Shown here in pieces: positions 41,441-50,156 of a stretch of DNA of 64,000 nucleotides; positions within the stretch are counted from its first letter, which is position 1, and each line of letters starts with the position of its first letter. Origin of the DNA: Brevibacillus fulvus. Lineage in GTDB: Bacteria; Bacillota; Bacilli; Brevibacillales; Brevibacillaceae. Location of the stretch: positions 1-64,000 of the forward strand of contig NZ_JAFBEB010000006.1 in NCBI RefSeq assembly GCF_016908525.1, given 5' to 3'. The position numbers were made by a program, and so were the translations under genes. The notes beneath the pieces are model-generated. The model was not told the DNA's origin and did no database searches. It was given only the letters and a program-made list of their open reading frames with translations.

Positions 41441-41454
41441 CAGAAACTTGTCAA
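41426..41454 (-). promoter_or_regulatory. sigma-A promoter of the acetyltransferase gene
   Basis: TTGACA (41449-41454), a 17-base spacer and TAAGAT (41426-41431) on the minus strand, between the tctA stop and the GNAT start. The -35 is perfect and the -10 matches four of six. Confidence 0.72.
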
Positions 41455-41468
41455 TCCCTCCCGTTGGT

Positions 41469-42995
41469 TTATCCTTCCACGTTGATCACGACTTTTTTGC
41501 CGCGTTTTTTCATCAAAATCGGGATAACCAGCCAGAGCAATGCGATAATCAAGAAAATCAGCGACAGCGGTTTTTGCAGGAAAATCATAAAGTCGCCATT
41601 GGACGTGGTCAACGCCCGGCGCATGTTGTTTTCGATCATCGGTCCCAAAATCAGGCCCAACACCAAAGGCGCCAACGGAAAATCATTTTTGACAAAGAAG
41701 TACCCGGCCACCCCGCAACAGGTCAGCAAAATCAGGTCAAAAGTGTTGATTTGCACCGCATACACGCCAAAAATCGAGATGGCGATAATCATCGGCAGCA
41801 AATATTTGCTCGGGGTTTCAATAATTTTCGCGAAAACTTTCACCAATGGCATGTTCAAAATCAGCAACATCAAGTTTCCTATAAACATGCTGGCGATCAA
41901 CCCCCAGGCGATTTGCGGGTGATCGGAGAAAAGCAGCGGTCCCGGCTGCACGTTGTACATCATCAGTGCGCCCATCAAAATCGCGGTTGTGCCGGAGCCG
42001 GGAATCCCCAATGTCAGCAAAGGAATCATCGCGCCTCCGGAAGCGCCGTTGTTTGCCGATTCCGGTGCGGCAACGCCTTCGATCGCTCCTGTTCCGAATT
42101 TCTCCGGGTTTTTGCTGATCTTTTTCTCCAGGATATAGGAGAAGAAAGAAGCCAGCGTCGCACCAGCGCCAGGCAGAACGCCGATGAAAAAGCCGAGAAT
42201 AGAACCGCGGGCAATCGGTCCGGCACTTTGTTTCAAATCTTCCTTCGTTGGAAGCACGCGGCCCACTTTGATAATTTCATCCGGTTGATCATCTTTTTCA
42301 ATAATCGTTTTGAAAACTTCGCCCAAGGCAAACAGCCCGACAGCAATCGTTAAAAATTCCAGTCCCTGGTACAGTTCCGGAATATCGTAGGTAAACCGGC
42401 TCACTCCGGAGACCGTATCGATCCCGATCGTTGCCAACAGCAGTCCCAAGACGGTCATGATCAGCGCTTTGGTCATCGATTTTCCGCCAAGACCGCTGAC
42501 TGCACACAAGCCCAGGATCATTAAGGAAAAGTATTCGGCCGGGCCGAATTTGATCGCCGCTTCCGACAGCGGGCCAGCCAAAAATACCAATCCAATCAAA
42601 GCGACGACTCCAGCCACAAACGAGCCGATCGCCGAAATCGCCAAAGCGGAGCCGGCCTTTCCTTTTTTCGCCATCTGGTATCCGTCCAGTGTCGTGACCA
42701 CAGACGAGGACTCACCAGGGGTATTAATCAGGATGGACGTGGTCGAACCGCCGTACATTGCCCCATAATATACCCCGGCCAGCAAGATCAACGAACTGGC
42801 AGCCGCCTGTTCCGGTGGCAATCCTCCCGTCATGGAAGCGGTCACGGGAAGCAACAGCGCTACGCCGCTCATCGGCCCAATCCCCGGCAAAACGCCTACT
42901 GCCGTTCCGATGACCACACCGACAAACGCAAACAAAATATTTTGCCATTGCAGCGCCACCGAGAACCCGTCGGCCAAATATTGCATCACTGACAT
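41469..42995 (-). CDS. tctA: Tripartite tricarboxylate transporter, large permease TctA
   Basis: A 508-residue membrane protein with about ten to twelve segments, the main channel of a TctABC secondary carrier for citrate or other carboxylates. The family repeats are present: GIGPMSGVALLLPVT near residue 40, GGSTTSILINTPGE, and GVLPGAGATLASFFSY with LGIPGSGTTAILMGA in the second half. The ATG at 42995 has GGGGGG 6 bases upstream. It follows tctB by 12 bases and has no terminator before the acetyltransferase gene. Confidence 0.95.
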   Translation of the reverse strand: MSVMQYLADGFSVALQWQNILFAFVGVVIGTAVGVLPGIGPMSGVALLLPVTASMTGGLPPEQAAASSLILLAGVYYGAMYGGSTTSILINTPGESSSVVTTLDGYQMAKKGKAGSALAISAIGSFVAGVVALIGLVFLAGPLSEAAIKFGPAEYFSLMILGLCAVSGLGGKSMTKALIMTVLGLLLATIGIDTVSGVSRFTYDIPELYQGLEFLTIAVGLFALGEVFKTIIEKDDQPDEIIKVGRVLPTKEDLKQSAGPIARGSILGFFIGVLPGAGATLASFFSYILEKKISKNPEKFGTGAIEGVAAPESANNGASGGAMIPLLTLGIPGSGTTAILMGALMMYNVQPGPLLFSDHPQIAWGLIASMFIGNLMLLILNMPLVKVFAKIIETPSKYLLPMIIAISIFGVYAVQINTFDLILLTCCGVAGYFFVKNDFPLAPLVLGLILGPMIENNMRRALTTSNGDFMIFLQKPLSLIFLIIALLWLVIPILMKKRGKKVVINVEG

Positions 42996-43007
42996 CACAA
43001 TCCCCCC

Positions 43008-43463
43008 TTATCCAAGCCAGGATGGCAGTCCCGGCAATGTTCCTTCTAGGATTTTCACATAAACGACATAGACGATCACGGAAAAGGCAAGCGCAATCAA
43101 CAATGTTTTCCACCAGCTCTTGTTGCCCATCACCTTAAATCCGAGCGTAAGGAAGAGAAACGTGCTGATCACATACCCGATCGGCTCCAGCAGAATGGCA
43201 TACAGGAACGTCGCCACGAGCATGATGACAAAGCCTTTTATATTTACCGCCGTTTTCTCCTGTTGCGTCTGCTTGTAGGAGAACGTTTCATAAAACAGCC
43301 GAATACTTAAAAGAATTAAAATAATGCCTAGGAAGAGCGGAAAAATATTGGGACCAACTTCACTTCCGTATGCACTTGTTGCGATTTGTCGGCTGCCGTT
43401 GACAAAAAAAGCACCGACTAAGGCGAAAAACACGCTTGCGTAGCGATCAAAAGTTTTGTTCAT
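43008..43463 (-). CDS. tctB: Tripartite tricarboxylate transporter, small permease TctB
   Basis: A 151-residue protein with four predicted membrane segments, the small membrane subunit of the TctABC carrier. It has the polar loop typical of TctB between segments 2 and 3 (YETFSYKQTQQEKTAVN). The sequence varies greatly in this family, so the call depends mainly on size, topology and the position between tctC and tctA. Confidence 0.9.
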   Translation of the reverse strand: MNKTFDRYASVFFALVGAFFVNGSRQIATSAYGSEVGPNIFPLFLGIILILLSIRLFYETFSYKQTQQEKTAVNIKGFVIMLVATFLYAILLEPIGYVISTFLFLTLGFKVMGNKSWWKTLLIALAFSVIVYVVYVKILEGTLPGLPSWLG

Positions 43464-43544
43464 TTGCTCCCCTCCCCGAAATCAGTATGTGACCATCCAT
43501 TGGACGAAAATGGAGAAAGAGGGGAGACAACCTCCCCTTTTTCC

Positions 43545-44585
43545 TTATTTTTGCATGCCCAATGACGTCAGCAAGTCCGTAATCAGTGTATTTTGCTCGT
43601 CAAGGAATGTTTGGAAGCTGGCGGCATCCCGATACTCACTGATCCAGCCATTCGCAGCCAATTCCTTGTTCCATGCCTCGTTTTCAGACAACGCTTTCAA
43701 TTTTTCATCCCAATATTTTTTGGCATCTTCCGGCATGTCAGGAGGACCAAACGCTCCGCGCCAAATATTGAAGGTTGCGTCAATTCCTTGTTCTTTGAAT
43801 GTTGGGACATCTTTCAAGTCACCGCCAAGACGCTCATCGGCAGCAATCCCCAAAATGCGGATTTTTCCGGCTTTCAGGTACTCAGTCAAACTGGAGGCAT
43901 CCGTCCCGATGAAATCGGCATTTCCGCCCAGCAAGGCTGCCAACGCTTCACCGCCACCGTCGTAGGAGACGTATTTGATCGCTTTCGGATCGATGCCGTA
44001 TTTGGCAGCGGGTAGAATTCCCACCAAATGGTCCATCGAACCCGGTGCCGATCCGCCAGCCAGCGTCAACTTTGAAGGATCTGCTTTCAGATCATCCAGC
44101 AAGCTTTTCATGTCTTTGTATGGTGAATCCGCTTTCACCGCAACGGCTCCGAAATCCTTCGTGAGCTGGGCCAGCGGAGTCACATCCTTGTAGCCATATG
44201 GCGTATTGCCCTCTTTTTTCAAATTGTTGATCAAGATCGGCGGTGAACTGACAAACAGCCGATACGGATCGCCTTTATAATTATTCACATAATCTGCCAT
44301 GAAGACCGTTCCGCCGCCACCCGGTTGATTTTCCACGGTAATCGTTTTGTCCACGAGCTTCGTTTCCAGCAATACTTTGCTGATCGCGCGGGCGGTCATA
44401 TCCCAGCCTCCGCCTGCGCCCGATGGTGCAACCATGACGATCGGTTTTTCCGGGTAAGAAGATCCGCCGCTTGCTCCCCCCGCTTGGCCGCCTGTACTGC
44501 CGCTCCCTGAGTTGCCGCCGCCACAGGCTGTCAAGCCAACAGCGAGCAGAGTCGTTAAGGCAAGAAGGATACCTTTTTTAGCCAT
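43545..44585 (-). CDS. tctC: Tripartite tricarboxylate transporter, substrate-binding lipoprotein TctC
   Basis: A 346-residue extracellular binding protein of the Bug/TctC family. The signal peptide ends in LTACGGG, and a Gly/Ser-rich linker of about 20 residues follows the lipid Cys. The blocks KPIVMVAPSGAGGGWDMTARAI and TVENQPGGGGTVFMADYV form the ligand site of the family. It delivers a di- or tricarboxylate to TctAB. It is preceded by a cre site and direct repeats, and by the genes for the two-component system that probably switches it on. Confidence 0.95.
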   Translation of the reverse strand: MAKKGILLALTTLLAVGLTACGGGNSGSGSTGGQAGGASGGSSYPEKPIVMVAPSGAGGGWDMTARAISKVLLETKLVDKTITVENQPGGGGTVFMADYVNNYKGDPYRLFVSSPPILINNLKKEGNTPYGYKDVTPLAQLTKDFGAVAVKADSPYKDMKSLLDDLKADPSKLTLAGGSAPGSMDHLVGILPAAKYGIDPKAIKYVSYDGGGEALAALLGGNADFIGTDASSLTEYLKAGKIRILGIAADERLGGDLKDVPTFKEQGIDATFNIWRGAFGPPDMPEDAKKYWDEKLKALSENEAWNKELAANGWISEYRDAASFQTFLDEQNTLITDLLTSLGMQK

Positions 44586-44612
44586 TGTTTGTTCCCCCTT
44601 ATTTTTGTTTTC

Positions 44613-44626
44613 TGTAAGCGTTTTCA
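44613..44626. promoter_or_regulatory. cre site (CcpA) upstream of tctC
   Basis: On the minus strand TGAAAACGCTTACA, the complement of TGTAAGCGTTTTCA, fits the cre consensus at all core positions. It lies 28 bases before the tctC start, so carbon catabolite repression of the transporter is expected. Confidence 0.82.
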
Positions 44627-44673
44627 GCTTGTGTAATTAAAATATCATTGAATGGGAGGCAAACATAGTTTTC

Positions 44674-44718
44674 GTTCATAAATGTCATTTTGTCTTTTTT
44701 GTCTATTTTGTTCATAAA
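44674..44718. repeat. direct repeats upstream of tctC, probable response-regulator sites
   Basis: GTTCATAAA occurs at 44674-44682 and again at 44710-44718, 36 bases apart. On the minus strand both continue into a similar A-rich stretch (TTTATGAAC followed by AAAA with one varying base). They lie 90-130 bases before tctC, where binding sites of the adjacent CitB-type regulator would be expected. Confidence 0.55.
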
Positions 44719-44720
44719 GT

Positions 44721-45413
44721 TCACAATTGCCCTAAATATTTTCGCTCCGGCCTGCCGACGGTACCATAGACCAAATCCGCGCGAATCCGCCCCTCGGTGA
44801 CGAGAAACTCCAAATATCTTCTCGCTGTCGTCCTGCTTGTGCCGATCAACTTGCCTACCTCTTCCGCCGTTACTCCCGCTTCACGTGCCTGGCTGACCGC
44901 CTGAATCACTTTTTCCAGCGTCAAGCTGTCAATACCTTTTGGCATGACGGTCTCTTTCGGCTTGTTTTGCGGCTGGCCGCGGGTAAGCAACAGGTCGATT
45001 TCCGCCTGGTCAACAATCCCCGAACCGCGATCGCGTCGTTTTAAATGATTGCGGTAACTTTCCATCCGTTCCTGAAATGATTCAAAAATGAGCGGCTTGA
45101 CAATGTAATCAAACACCCCGCCGCGCAATGCCTCGTAGACCATCTCGATCTCCCGGGCGGCCGTTATCATAATAATATCTATATCCCGGTAATGCTGGCG
45201 GATATGCCAAACCAGTTCGATTCCCAGCATATCGGGCAAATAGACGTCAAGCAGCACAAGCTGCGGCTTCGTATAGGCCAGCAACTCTTTCGCCTGCTCG
45301 CCGTTGGTTGCCAGAGCGATTACGGAAAAGCCCTCCAGCTTTTCGATAAATTTTTGATTAATCTCAATAATGCGCCGATCATCTTCCACAATAAGCACAT
45401 CGATTGTACTCAT
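44721..45413 (-). CDS. CitB/DctR-type response regulator of the tct operon
   Basis: A 230-residue regulator. The receiver domain has phosphoacceptor Asp56 (VLLDVYLPDM). A linker and a C-terminal HTH (about 165-225) follow, with GVTAEEVGKLIGTSRTTARRYLEFL, as in CitB, CitT and DcuR. The ATG at 45413 overlaps the kinase stop (TGATG), and AAGGAG lies 8 bases upstream. It probably activates tctCBA in response to an external carboxylate, as CitT does for citM in B. subtilis. Confidence 0.93.
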   Translation of the reverse strand: MSTIDVLIVEDDRRIIEINQKFIEKLEGFSVIALATNGEQAKELLAYTKPQLVLLDVYLPDMLGIELVWHIRQHYRDIDIIMITAAREIEMVYEALRGGVFDYIVKPLIFESFQERMESYRNHLKRRDRGSGIVDQAEIDLLLTRGQPQNKPKETVMPKGIDSLTLEKVIQAVSQAREAGVTAEEVGKLIGTSRTTARRYLEFLVTEGRIRADLVYGTVGRPERKYLGQL

Positions 45414-47023
45414 CAAGCCTGCTCCTTTCTCATCGGCAGCGAGATGGTAAACAAGCTGCCGCCCCGTTCACTGTCACTCACCAGTATATACCCATTCATT
45501 TCCTCCACCATCGTTTTCACTTTGGCCAACCCGATCCCGCGATTTTCTCCCTGTTTCGTGGAAAAGCCGTAGGCAAAAATTTTGTCTTGAATCTGCTTAT
45601 CGATACCCGGACCGGAGTCATCCACCTCGAATAAAAATTCCTTGCCTGCATAAGAGACGTAACATTCCACGTATTTCTGCTTCACCCGGGAGTCAAGTAC
45701 GGCTTCAAACGCGTTTTGGATCAAATTGGCCATAATAATAATCAGTTGCTGCCGGTTGACCTCTGGCGGAAGCGGTTGCAATTGGCTGTCTTCATTGATC
45801 ACAAATTGTATTTTCAGCTCTTTTGCCCGGTTTTGCATCCCGACCAGCAAGGCGCCGATCAGCGGATCAGATATTTTTTTAGCCAAAAACAGCACCATTT
45901 CCTGCTGCGCATTCGTCTCGCTGGAGATCAGTTCAATCGCTTCTTGAATCGACCCCAGTTGTAACAGGCCGGAAATAGTATACAGCAAATTGTGGAACTC
46001 ATGGGTCTGGGCGCGCAAGACGTCGGCATACCGCTTTACTTGCGACAATTCTGCCGACAGCTGTTCAATATCCGATTTGGGACGAAAACTGCTGACGACG
46101 CCGATGACGTTTTGCTCGATCTGAATCGGCACGCGGTTGACCAGTATCTCTTTGCCGGACGCGTTGAATTCGCGGTCAAGCTGCTGTTCTCCCGTTTTCA
46201 GCACCTCCAGCATTTTGGTGTTGGGAATTAGGTGGGTAATCGGCTGTTTGATCACCTGCTCGCGCGGGGGCAGGTTTAAGATCGCGGTAGCGGCCTGATT
46301 GACCATCGTCACATTTCCGTGGCGGTCGATCGCCACGATCCCTTCCCGCACCGACTCGATCAAAGCGTTCCGTTCCACAAACAAGGCGGTAATCTCTTCC
46401 GGTTCCAAACCAAGAATGGCTCGCTTGAAATACCTGCTCAGCCAAATTGCCCCGACGATTCCAATGACGAGCGAGACGATCAAAATCAACAAGATTCTCG
46501 TGCGGTAGCCAGCAACCATCTCATCGATATCTTCCAACAAAAAACCGACCGAGACGATCCCGACGATTTCCCCCTGTTCATTCAGGACCGGCGTCTTGCC
46601 GCGAAGCGAAGGCCCGAGGCTGCCTACCGCCTTCGATACATAAGAAGCACCGTGCTGCAGCGCATCTTCACTATCGCCGCCGACCATCTCCTTGCCGATG
46701 CGGCTGACCAACGGATGCGCCAGCCGAATGCCGTGCTTGTCCCCGACAACTACGAACTCCGCCCCTGTCTGACGCCGGACATTCTCCGCCAGCGGTTGAA
46801 TGATAACCGAAGGATTGGCGCTGTCAAATGCCGCTCTCACCTCGGGCAAATTGGCGACGATCCGCGCCGTATTCAACGCCCGTTTCCCTACCTGCTCTTC
46901 AATCGTTTGCGCAATTAAAGAATAAAAGACCAACCCGATCAGACCAACGATCAATATCGCCAGTATGGTTATCAACAAAATCATTCTCGCCTGCAAGGTA
47001 AAGCGAAAGGTTCGATTTTTCAT
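45413..47023 (-). CDS. CitA/DcuS-type sensor histidine kinase
   Basis: A 536-residue kinase of the carboxylate-sensing family. Membrane segment 1 (about 13-38) is followed by an extracellular PAS-like (sCACHE) domain with VVVGDKHGIRLAHP, the typical ligand signature, then segment 2 (about 178-198), a cytoplasmic PAS domain (about 220-320), an SPOB-type phosphoacceptor helix (RAQTHEFHNLLYT) and the HATPase domain (NLIQNAFEAVLD; DDSGPGI; RGIGLAKV). The ATG at 47023 follows AGAGGTG. It is coupled to its response regulator and probably senses the substrate of the Tct carrier. Confidence 0.94.
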   Translation of the reverse strand: MKNRTFRFTLQARMILLITILAILIVGLIGLVFYSLIAQTIEEQVGKRALNTARIVANLPEVRAAFDSANPSVIIQPLAENVRRQTGAEFVVVGDKHGIRLAHPLVSRIGKEMVGGDSEDALQHGASYVSKAVGSLGPSLRGKTPVLNEQGEIVGIVSVGFLLEDIDEMVAGYRTRILLILIVSLVIGIVGAIWLSRYFKRAILGLEPEEITALFVERNALIESVREGIVAIDRHGNVTMVNQAATAILNLPPREQVIKQPITHLIPNTKMLEVLKTGEQQLDREFNASGKEILVNRVPIQIEQNVIGVVSSFRPKSDIEQLSAELSQVKRYADVLRAQTHEFHNLLYTISGLLQLGSIQEAIELISSETNAQQEMVLFLAKKISDPLIGALLVGMQNRAKELKIQFVINEDSQLQPLPPEVNRQQLIIIMANLIQNAFEAVLDSRVKQKYVECYVSYAGKEFLFEVDDSGPGIDKQIQDKIFAYGFSTKQGENRGIGLAKVKTMVEEMNGYILVSDSERGGSLFTISLPMRKEQA

Positions 47024-47202
47024 CACAACACCTCTGTTGCCATTATACACGTAAGCGGGCGAAACGAGAGAAGATTTCTTCAGGAACAAGCCGCCAGTAC
47101 CGAGTAGTGAAAATGGAAAAACGGGGAATGCTAATTAGCAACATTCGCGAGACATTTGCCTGAACCACCGGGGTTTGGATCGATAGAAAAAGGAGGCACG
47201 TC

Positions 47203-47835
47203 ATGATGACAGCGAGTCAAACAGAAGCGCTCAACCAAATTCACACCCTGCAGGAAAGATTGACTGACACCTGGTTAAGTTACTGGTTCCGCTATTCCCA
47301 TATGGGAACGTGGCAATATTGGACCTACGTGGCCATGCTGATCGTCCCGCTGCTTGTCCTGCTTTTGCTGCTTGACCGCAAAAAAGCGTTTCATTTTGGC
47401 TTTTTCGGTACGAACATCCATATCTGGTTTTCCTATCTGGACAACATGGGCGCGGCGCAATCGTTATGGGCCTATCCGTATCATATCATCCCTTCGCAGC
47501 CAGGCAGCTTTTCGCTGGATGCTTCGCTGGTTCCCGTTGTCTTCATGCTGATGTATCAATGGACCGTCAACCAGCAAAAAAATTACTATATTTACAGCAT
47601 CGGAGTCTGTGTATTTTTTGCCTTTGTTTTAAAGCCGGTGTTCGTCGTGGTTGGGTTGTTTCAGTTGCTGAACGGGACGAACTACTTCCATTTGTTCGTT
47701 GTATATGTCATTGTAGCCTTAGTCTCCAAGTGGATCACCACCGCCTTCCTGTATTTCCAGAAAGGCCAGGCAACCCTGCACCGCGCGCGGTTCAATATTC
47801 CGCGCATCCAATACAAAAAGCAACGCGCCGACTAA
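47203..47835 (+). CDS. CBO0543-type integral membrane protein
   Basis: A 210-residue membrane protein with about five hydrophobic segments, of a type common in spore-forming Firmicutes and often labelled CBO0543 family. Visible features are the polar N-terminus with WLSYWFRYSHMGTWQYW, a DRKKAFHFGFFG loop between segments 1 and 2, and a basic C-terminus (RIQYKKQRAD). AGGAGG lies 6 bases before the ATG. The function is unknown; relatives are frequently found near sporulation genes. It is divergent from the tct sensor kinase. Confidence 0.8.
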   Translation: MMTASQTEALNQIHTLQERLTDTWLSYWFRYSHMGTWQYWTYVAMLIVPLLVLLLLLDRKKAFHFGFFGTNIHIWFSYLDNMGAAQSLWAYPYHIIPSQPGSFSLDASLVPVVFMLMYQWTVNQQKNYYIYSIGVCVFFAFVLKPVFVVVGLFQLLNGTNYFHLFVVYVIVALVSKWITTAFLYFQKGQATLHRARFNIPRIQYKKQRAD

Positions 47836-47870
47836 CCTGCTCGCTTCTGACAACGTGATGAAACAACAAA

Positions 47871-47946
47871 GCAGCCGATTCCTTGTTAACCGTTTGGCCA
47901 CCACCGCCTTTGAGAGGAGGCACCCCGGAATCAGCTGCATTTTTTC
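47871..47946 (+). terminator. probable terminator of the CBO0543-type gene
   Basis: GCAGCCGATTCC and GGAATCAGCTGC pair with one internal mismatch around a long loop and are followed by ATTTTTTC. Confidence 0.55.
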
Positions 47947-48054
47947 TATTTCAAATGGGAATGGCAAAGTTTTTGTGATTCTCGAGGAAAAGCTAGAAGA
48001 TTCCAGCAGCATCGTGTACAGTTAAGTTGACAGATTCGTACACGAGGTGGTCAA

Positions 48055-49815
48055 ATGCATACAAATCTCCGCTCCTTTCTCCAACAATTGCGACAGGCCG
48101 GACAACTGCTCGAAATCAGCGCGCCCGTCGATCCGCATCTGGAACTGGCGGAAATTCATCGCCGGGTCATCGCCGAACAAGGTCCCGCGCTGTTGTTTAC
48201 CAATGTAAAAGGAAAGTCGTTTCCAGTCGTCACCAACTTGTTTGGTACGGTCGAACGGGTTGATATGGCTGTCGGTCCCCGACCGGAAACGATCGTCAAA
48301 GAGTTGGTCAGCGGACTGGACAAGCTGATGCCGCCGAAGCTTTCCGCCCTTTGGCAACTCCGTGATCCCCTGCTGGGAGTGATGCGGGCCGGGACCAAAA
48401 CGGTTTCCCCCAGCCAAGCACCGGTATTGCAGCAGACGACGCAGGATGTCGATTTGACGGAGCTGCCCGCTTTGACCAGCTGGCATCTCGACGGCGGTCC
48501 GTTTGTGACTTTGCCGCTTGTCTATACCGAGCATCCGCAAACCAAAGAGCATAACCTGGGCATGTACCGCATTCAAATTTACGATCGGAACACCACAGGC
48601 ATCCACTGGCAAATTCATAAAGGCGGCGGGTTTCATTATCATGAAGCGGAGAAACAAAACCAGGCTCTGCCCGTGACACTGACGATCGGCGGTCCACCGG
48701 CGCTGATTATTTCCGCGATCGCCCCTCTGCCGGAAATGGTCCCGGAACTCATGTTTGCGTCCTTGCTGATGGGGGAAAAATTACCGCTCGTTGACGTACC
48801 CAACCATCCGCACAAAATCGTGGCTGATGCCGAATTTGTCTATACCGGTCTCGTTCCGCCGCATTTGCGCCGCCCCGAGGGACCGTTTGGCGATCATTTT
48901 GGCTATTATTCCTTGCAGCATGACTTTCCCGTTTTTCAAGTAAAGCAAGCTTTTCGCCGCAAGGACGCGATCTATCCCGCTACCGTGGTCGGCAAGCCTC
49001 GCCAGGAAGACTATTTTATCGGCGAATATTTGCAGCGGCTGCTCTCGCCGCTGTTCCCTGTGGTTATGCCAGGGGTAAAATCACTGTGGACGTACGCAGA
49101 AACAGGGTTTCATGCCTTGGCCGGCGCCGTCGTCCGGGAAAGTTACTATAAGGAAGCAATGGCTCATGCCTTCCGTATATTGGGCGAAGGACAGCTCACC
49201 TTGACCAAATTTCTGCTCGTAACCGATGTTCCGTGCGAGCTGGCCAATTTTGCCCCGTTTCTGGAGACGATTCTCGCCCGGTTTCAACCGGAGCGAGACC
49301 TGTTGATCGTCAATGACACCTCCAACGACACACTGGACTATACGGGCCGAAAATTCAACCATGGCAGCAAAGGCATCATGTTGGGAATTGGCGAGCCGGT
49401 TCGCGAACTCCCCCGGTCCTATCATGGCGGGGAGATTCCCGGCTTCGGCAAGATCGAACCGTTCTGCGCCGGTTGTCTGGTCATTTCCGGGACAAGCTAC
49501 GAACAAGATCCGACGCTTGCCGAACGGCTGGTGGAGTGTGCCCAGCAACGGCTTGCGGAATGGCCGCTGATCTGTCTGGTCGATGATGCCACGATCGCTT
49601 CCGATCAAACCCGTTTCTTATGGACGGTGTTTACCCGCTTTGATCCTGCTCACGATCTGTATGCCAAAGCTTCGATCGTCCGCAACAAAATTCGCTATGA
49701 GGGTCCGCTGATTATCGATGCCCGCATGAAGCCGTTTTATCCTGACGAAGTTACGAGCCATCCCGATGTCGCCAAGCTTGTCGATCAGCGCTGGCGCGAG
49801 TATTTCCCGCGCTAA
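48055..49815 (+). CDS. UbiD-family (prenyl-FMN) decarboxylase
   Basis: A 586-residue UbiD-like enzyme that decarboxylates an aromatic or unsaturated acid using prenylated FMN. Family blocks include NLGMYRIQIYDRNTTGIHWQ (flavin-phosphate and metal site), and RRPEGPFGDHFGYYS with the catalytic Glu region. GAGGTGG lies just before the ATG. No UbiX-type prenyltransferase gene is in the window, so the cofactor must come from elsewhere. Roles in menaquinone synthesis by the futalosine route, or in aromatic acid breakdown, are both possible. It is monocistronic with a hairpin behind it. Confidence 0.9.
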   Translation: MHTNLRSFLQQLRQAGQLLEISAPVDPHLELAEIHRRVIAEQGPALLFTNVKGKSFPVVTNLFGTVERVDMAVGPRPETIVKELVSGLDKLMPPKLSALWQLRDPLLGVMRAGTKTVSPSQAPVLQQTTQDVDLTELPALTSWHLDGGPFVTLPLVYTEHPQTKEHNLGMYRIQIYDRNTTGIHWQIHKGGGFHYHEAEKQNQALPVTLTIGGPPALIISAIAPLPEMVPELMFASLLMGEKLPLVDVPNHPHKIVADAEFVYTGLVPPHLRRPEGPFGDHFGYYSLQHDFPVFQVKQAFRRKDAIYPATVVGKPRQEDYFIGEYLQRLLSPLFPVVMPGVKSLWTYAETGFHALAGAVVRESYYKEAMAHAFRILGEGQLTLTKFLLVTDVPCELANFAPFLETILARFQPERDLLIVNDTSNDTLDYTGRKFNHGSKGIMLGIGEPVRELPRSYHGGEIPGFGKIEPFCAGCLVISGTSYEQDPTLAERLVECAQQRLAEWPLICLVDDATIASDQTRFLWTVFTRFDPAHDLYAKASIVRNKIRYEGPLIIDARMKPFYPDEVTSHPDVAKLVDQRWREYFPR

Positions 49816-49836
49816 TCGTATCTTTCTGTAAGACAA

Positions 49837-49859
49837 AGGCTGCCGTTTTGGCAGCCTTT
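49837..49859. terminator. terminator-like hairpin between ubiD-like and sspH genes
   Basis: AAAGGCTGCC-GTTTT-GGCAGCCTTT is a perfect 10-bp stem between convergent genes. Only short T-runs flank it, so terminator strength is uncertain. Confidence 0.65.
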
Positions 49860-49918
49860 GCTCACAAGGGAATCCTCGTGTGGCTCACAACAAAAAAACA
49901 CCAAACAGTCGGTGCCGT

Positions 49919-50098
49919 TTAGTGTTCTTCCAACGTATACAGTGGGACATCCTGCTCTTTTTGCGGTTCATCCAGCGGAAAAATTCTCGCCGTTTCATTC
50001 GCTTCATCGACACGTTGAATATAGACGGGAACTCCATTGTAAAGCACATTCGCCATTACCGGTGAAGCGGCAATCTCTTTTGCGCGTCCAATATCCAT
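49919..50098 (-). CDS. sspH: Small acid-soluble spore protein H
   Basis: A 59-residue H-type SASP, a minor DNA-associated or core protein made only in the forespore. MDIGRAKEIAASP, YNGVPVYIQRVDE and TARIFPLDEPQ match the family pattern almost without gaps, and the length is the same as B. subtilis SspH. AAGGAGG lies 6 bases before the ATG at 50098. A sigma-G-like promoter precedes it. It is convergent with the UbiD-like gene and divergent from deoD. Confidence 0.95.
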   Translation of the reverse strand: MDIGRAKEIAASPVMANVLYNGVPVYIQRVDEANETARIFPLDEPQKEQDVPLYTLEEH

Positions 50099-50126
50099 CT
50101 GCTTCCTCCTTCCGTTTGTTCAAGCT

Positions 50127-50156
50127 TACTATTTCCTTGCGTTTGCACAGCTATTC
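50127..50156 (-). promoter_or_regulatory. sigma-G-like promoter of sspH
   Basis: On the minus strand GAATA (50152-50156) fits the -35 GNATR, then exactly 18 bases, then AATAGTA (50127-50133), one mismatch from the -10 CATNNTA. It is located 29 bases before the start codon, as expected for a forespore gene. Confidence 0.72.
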
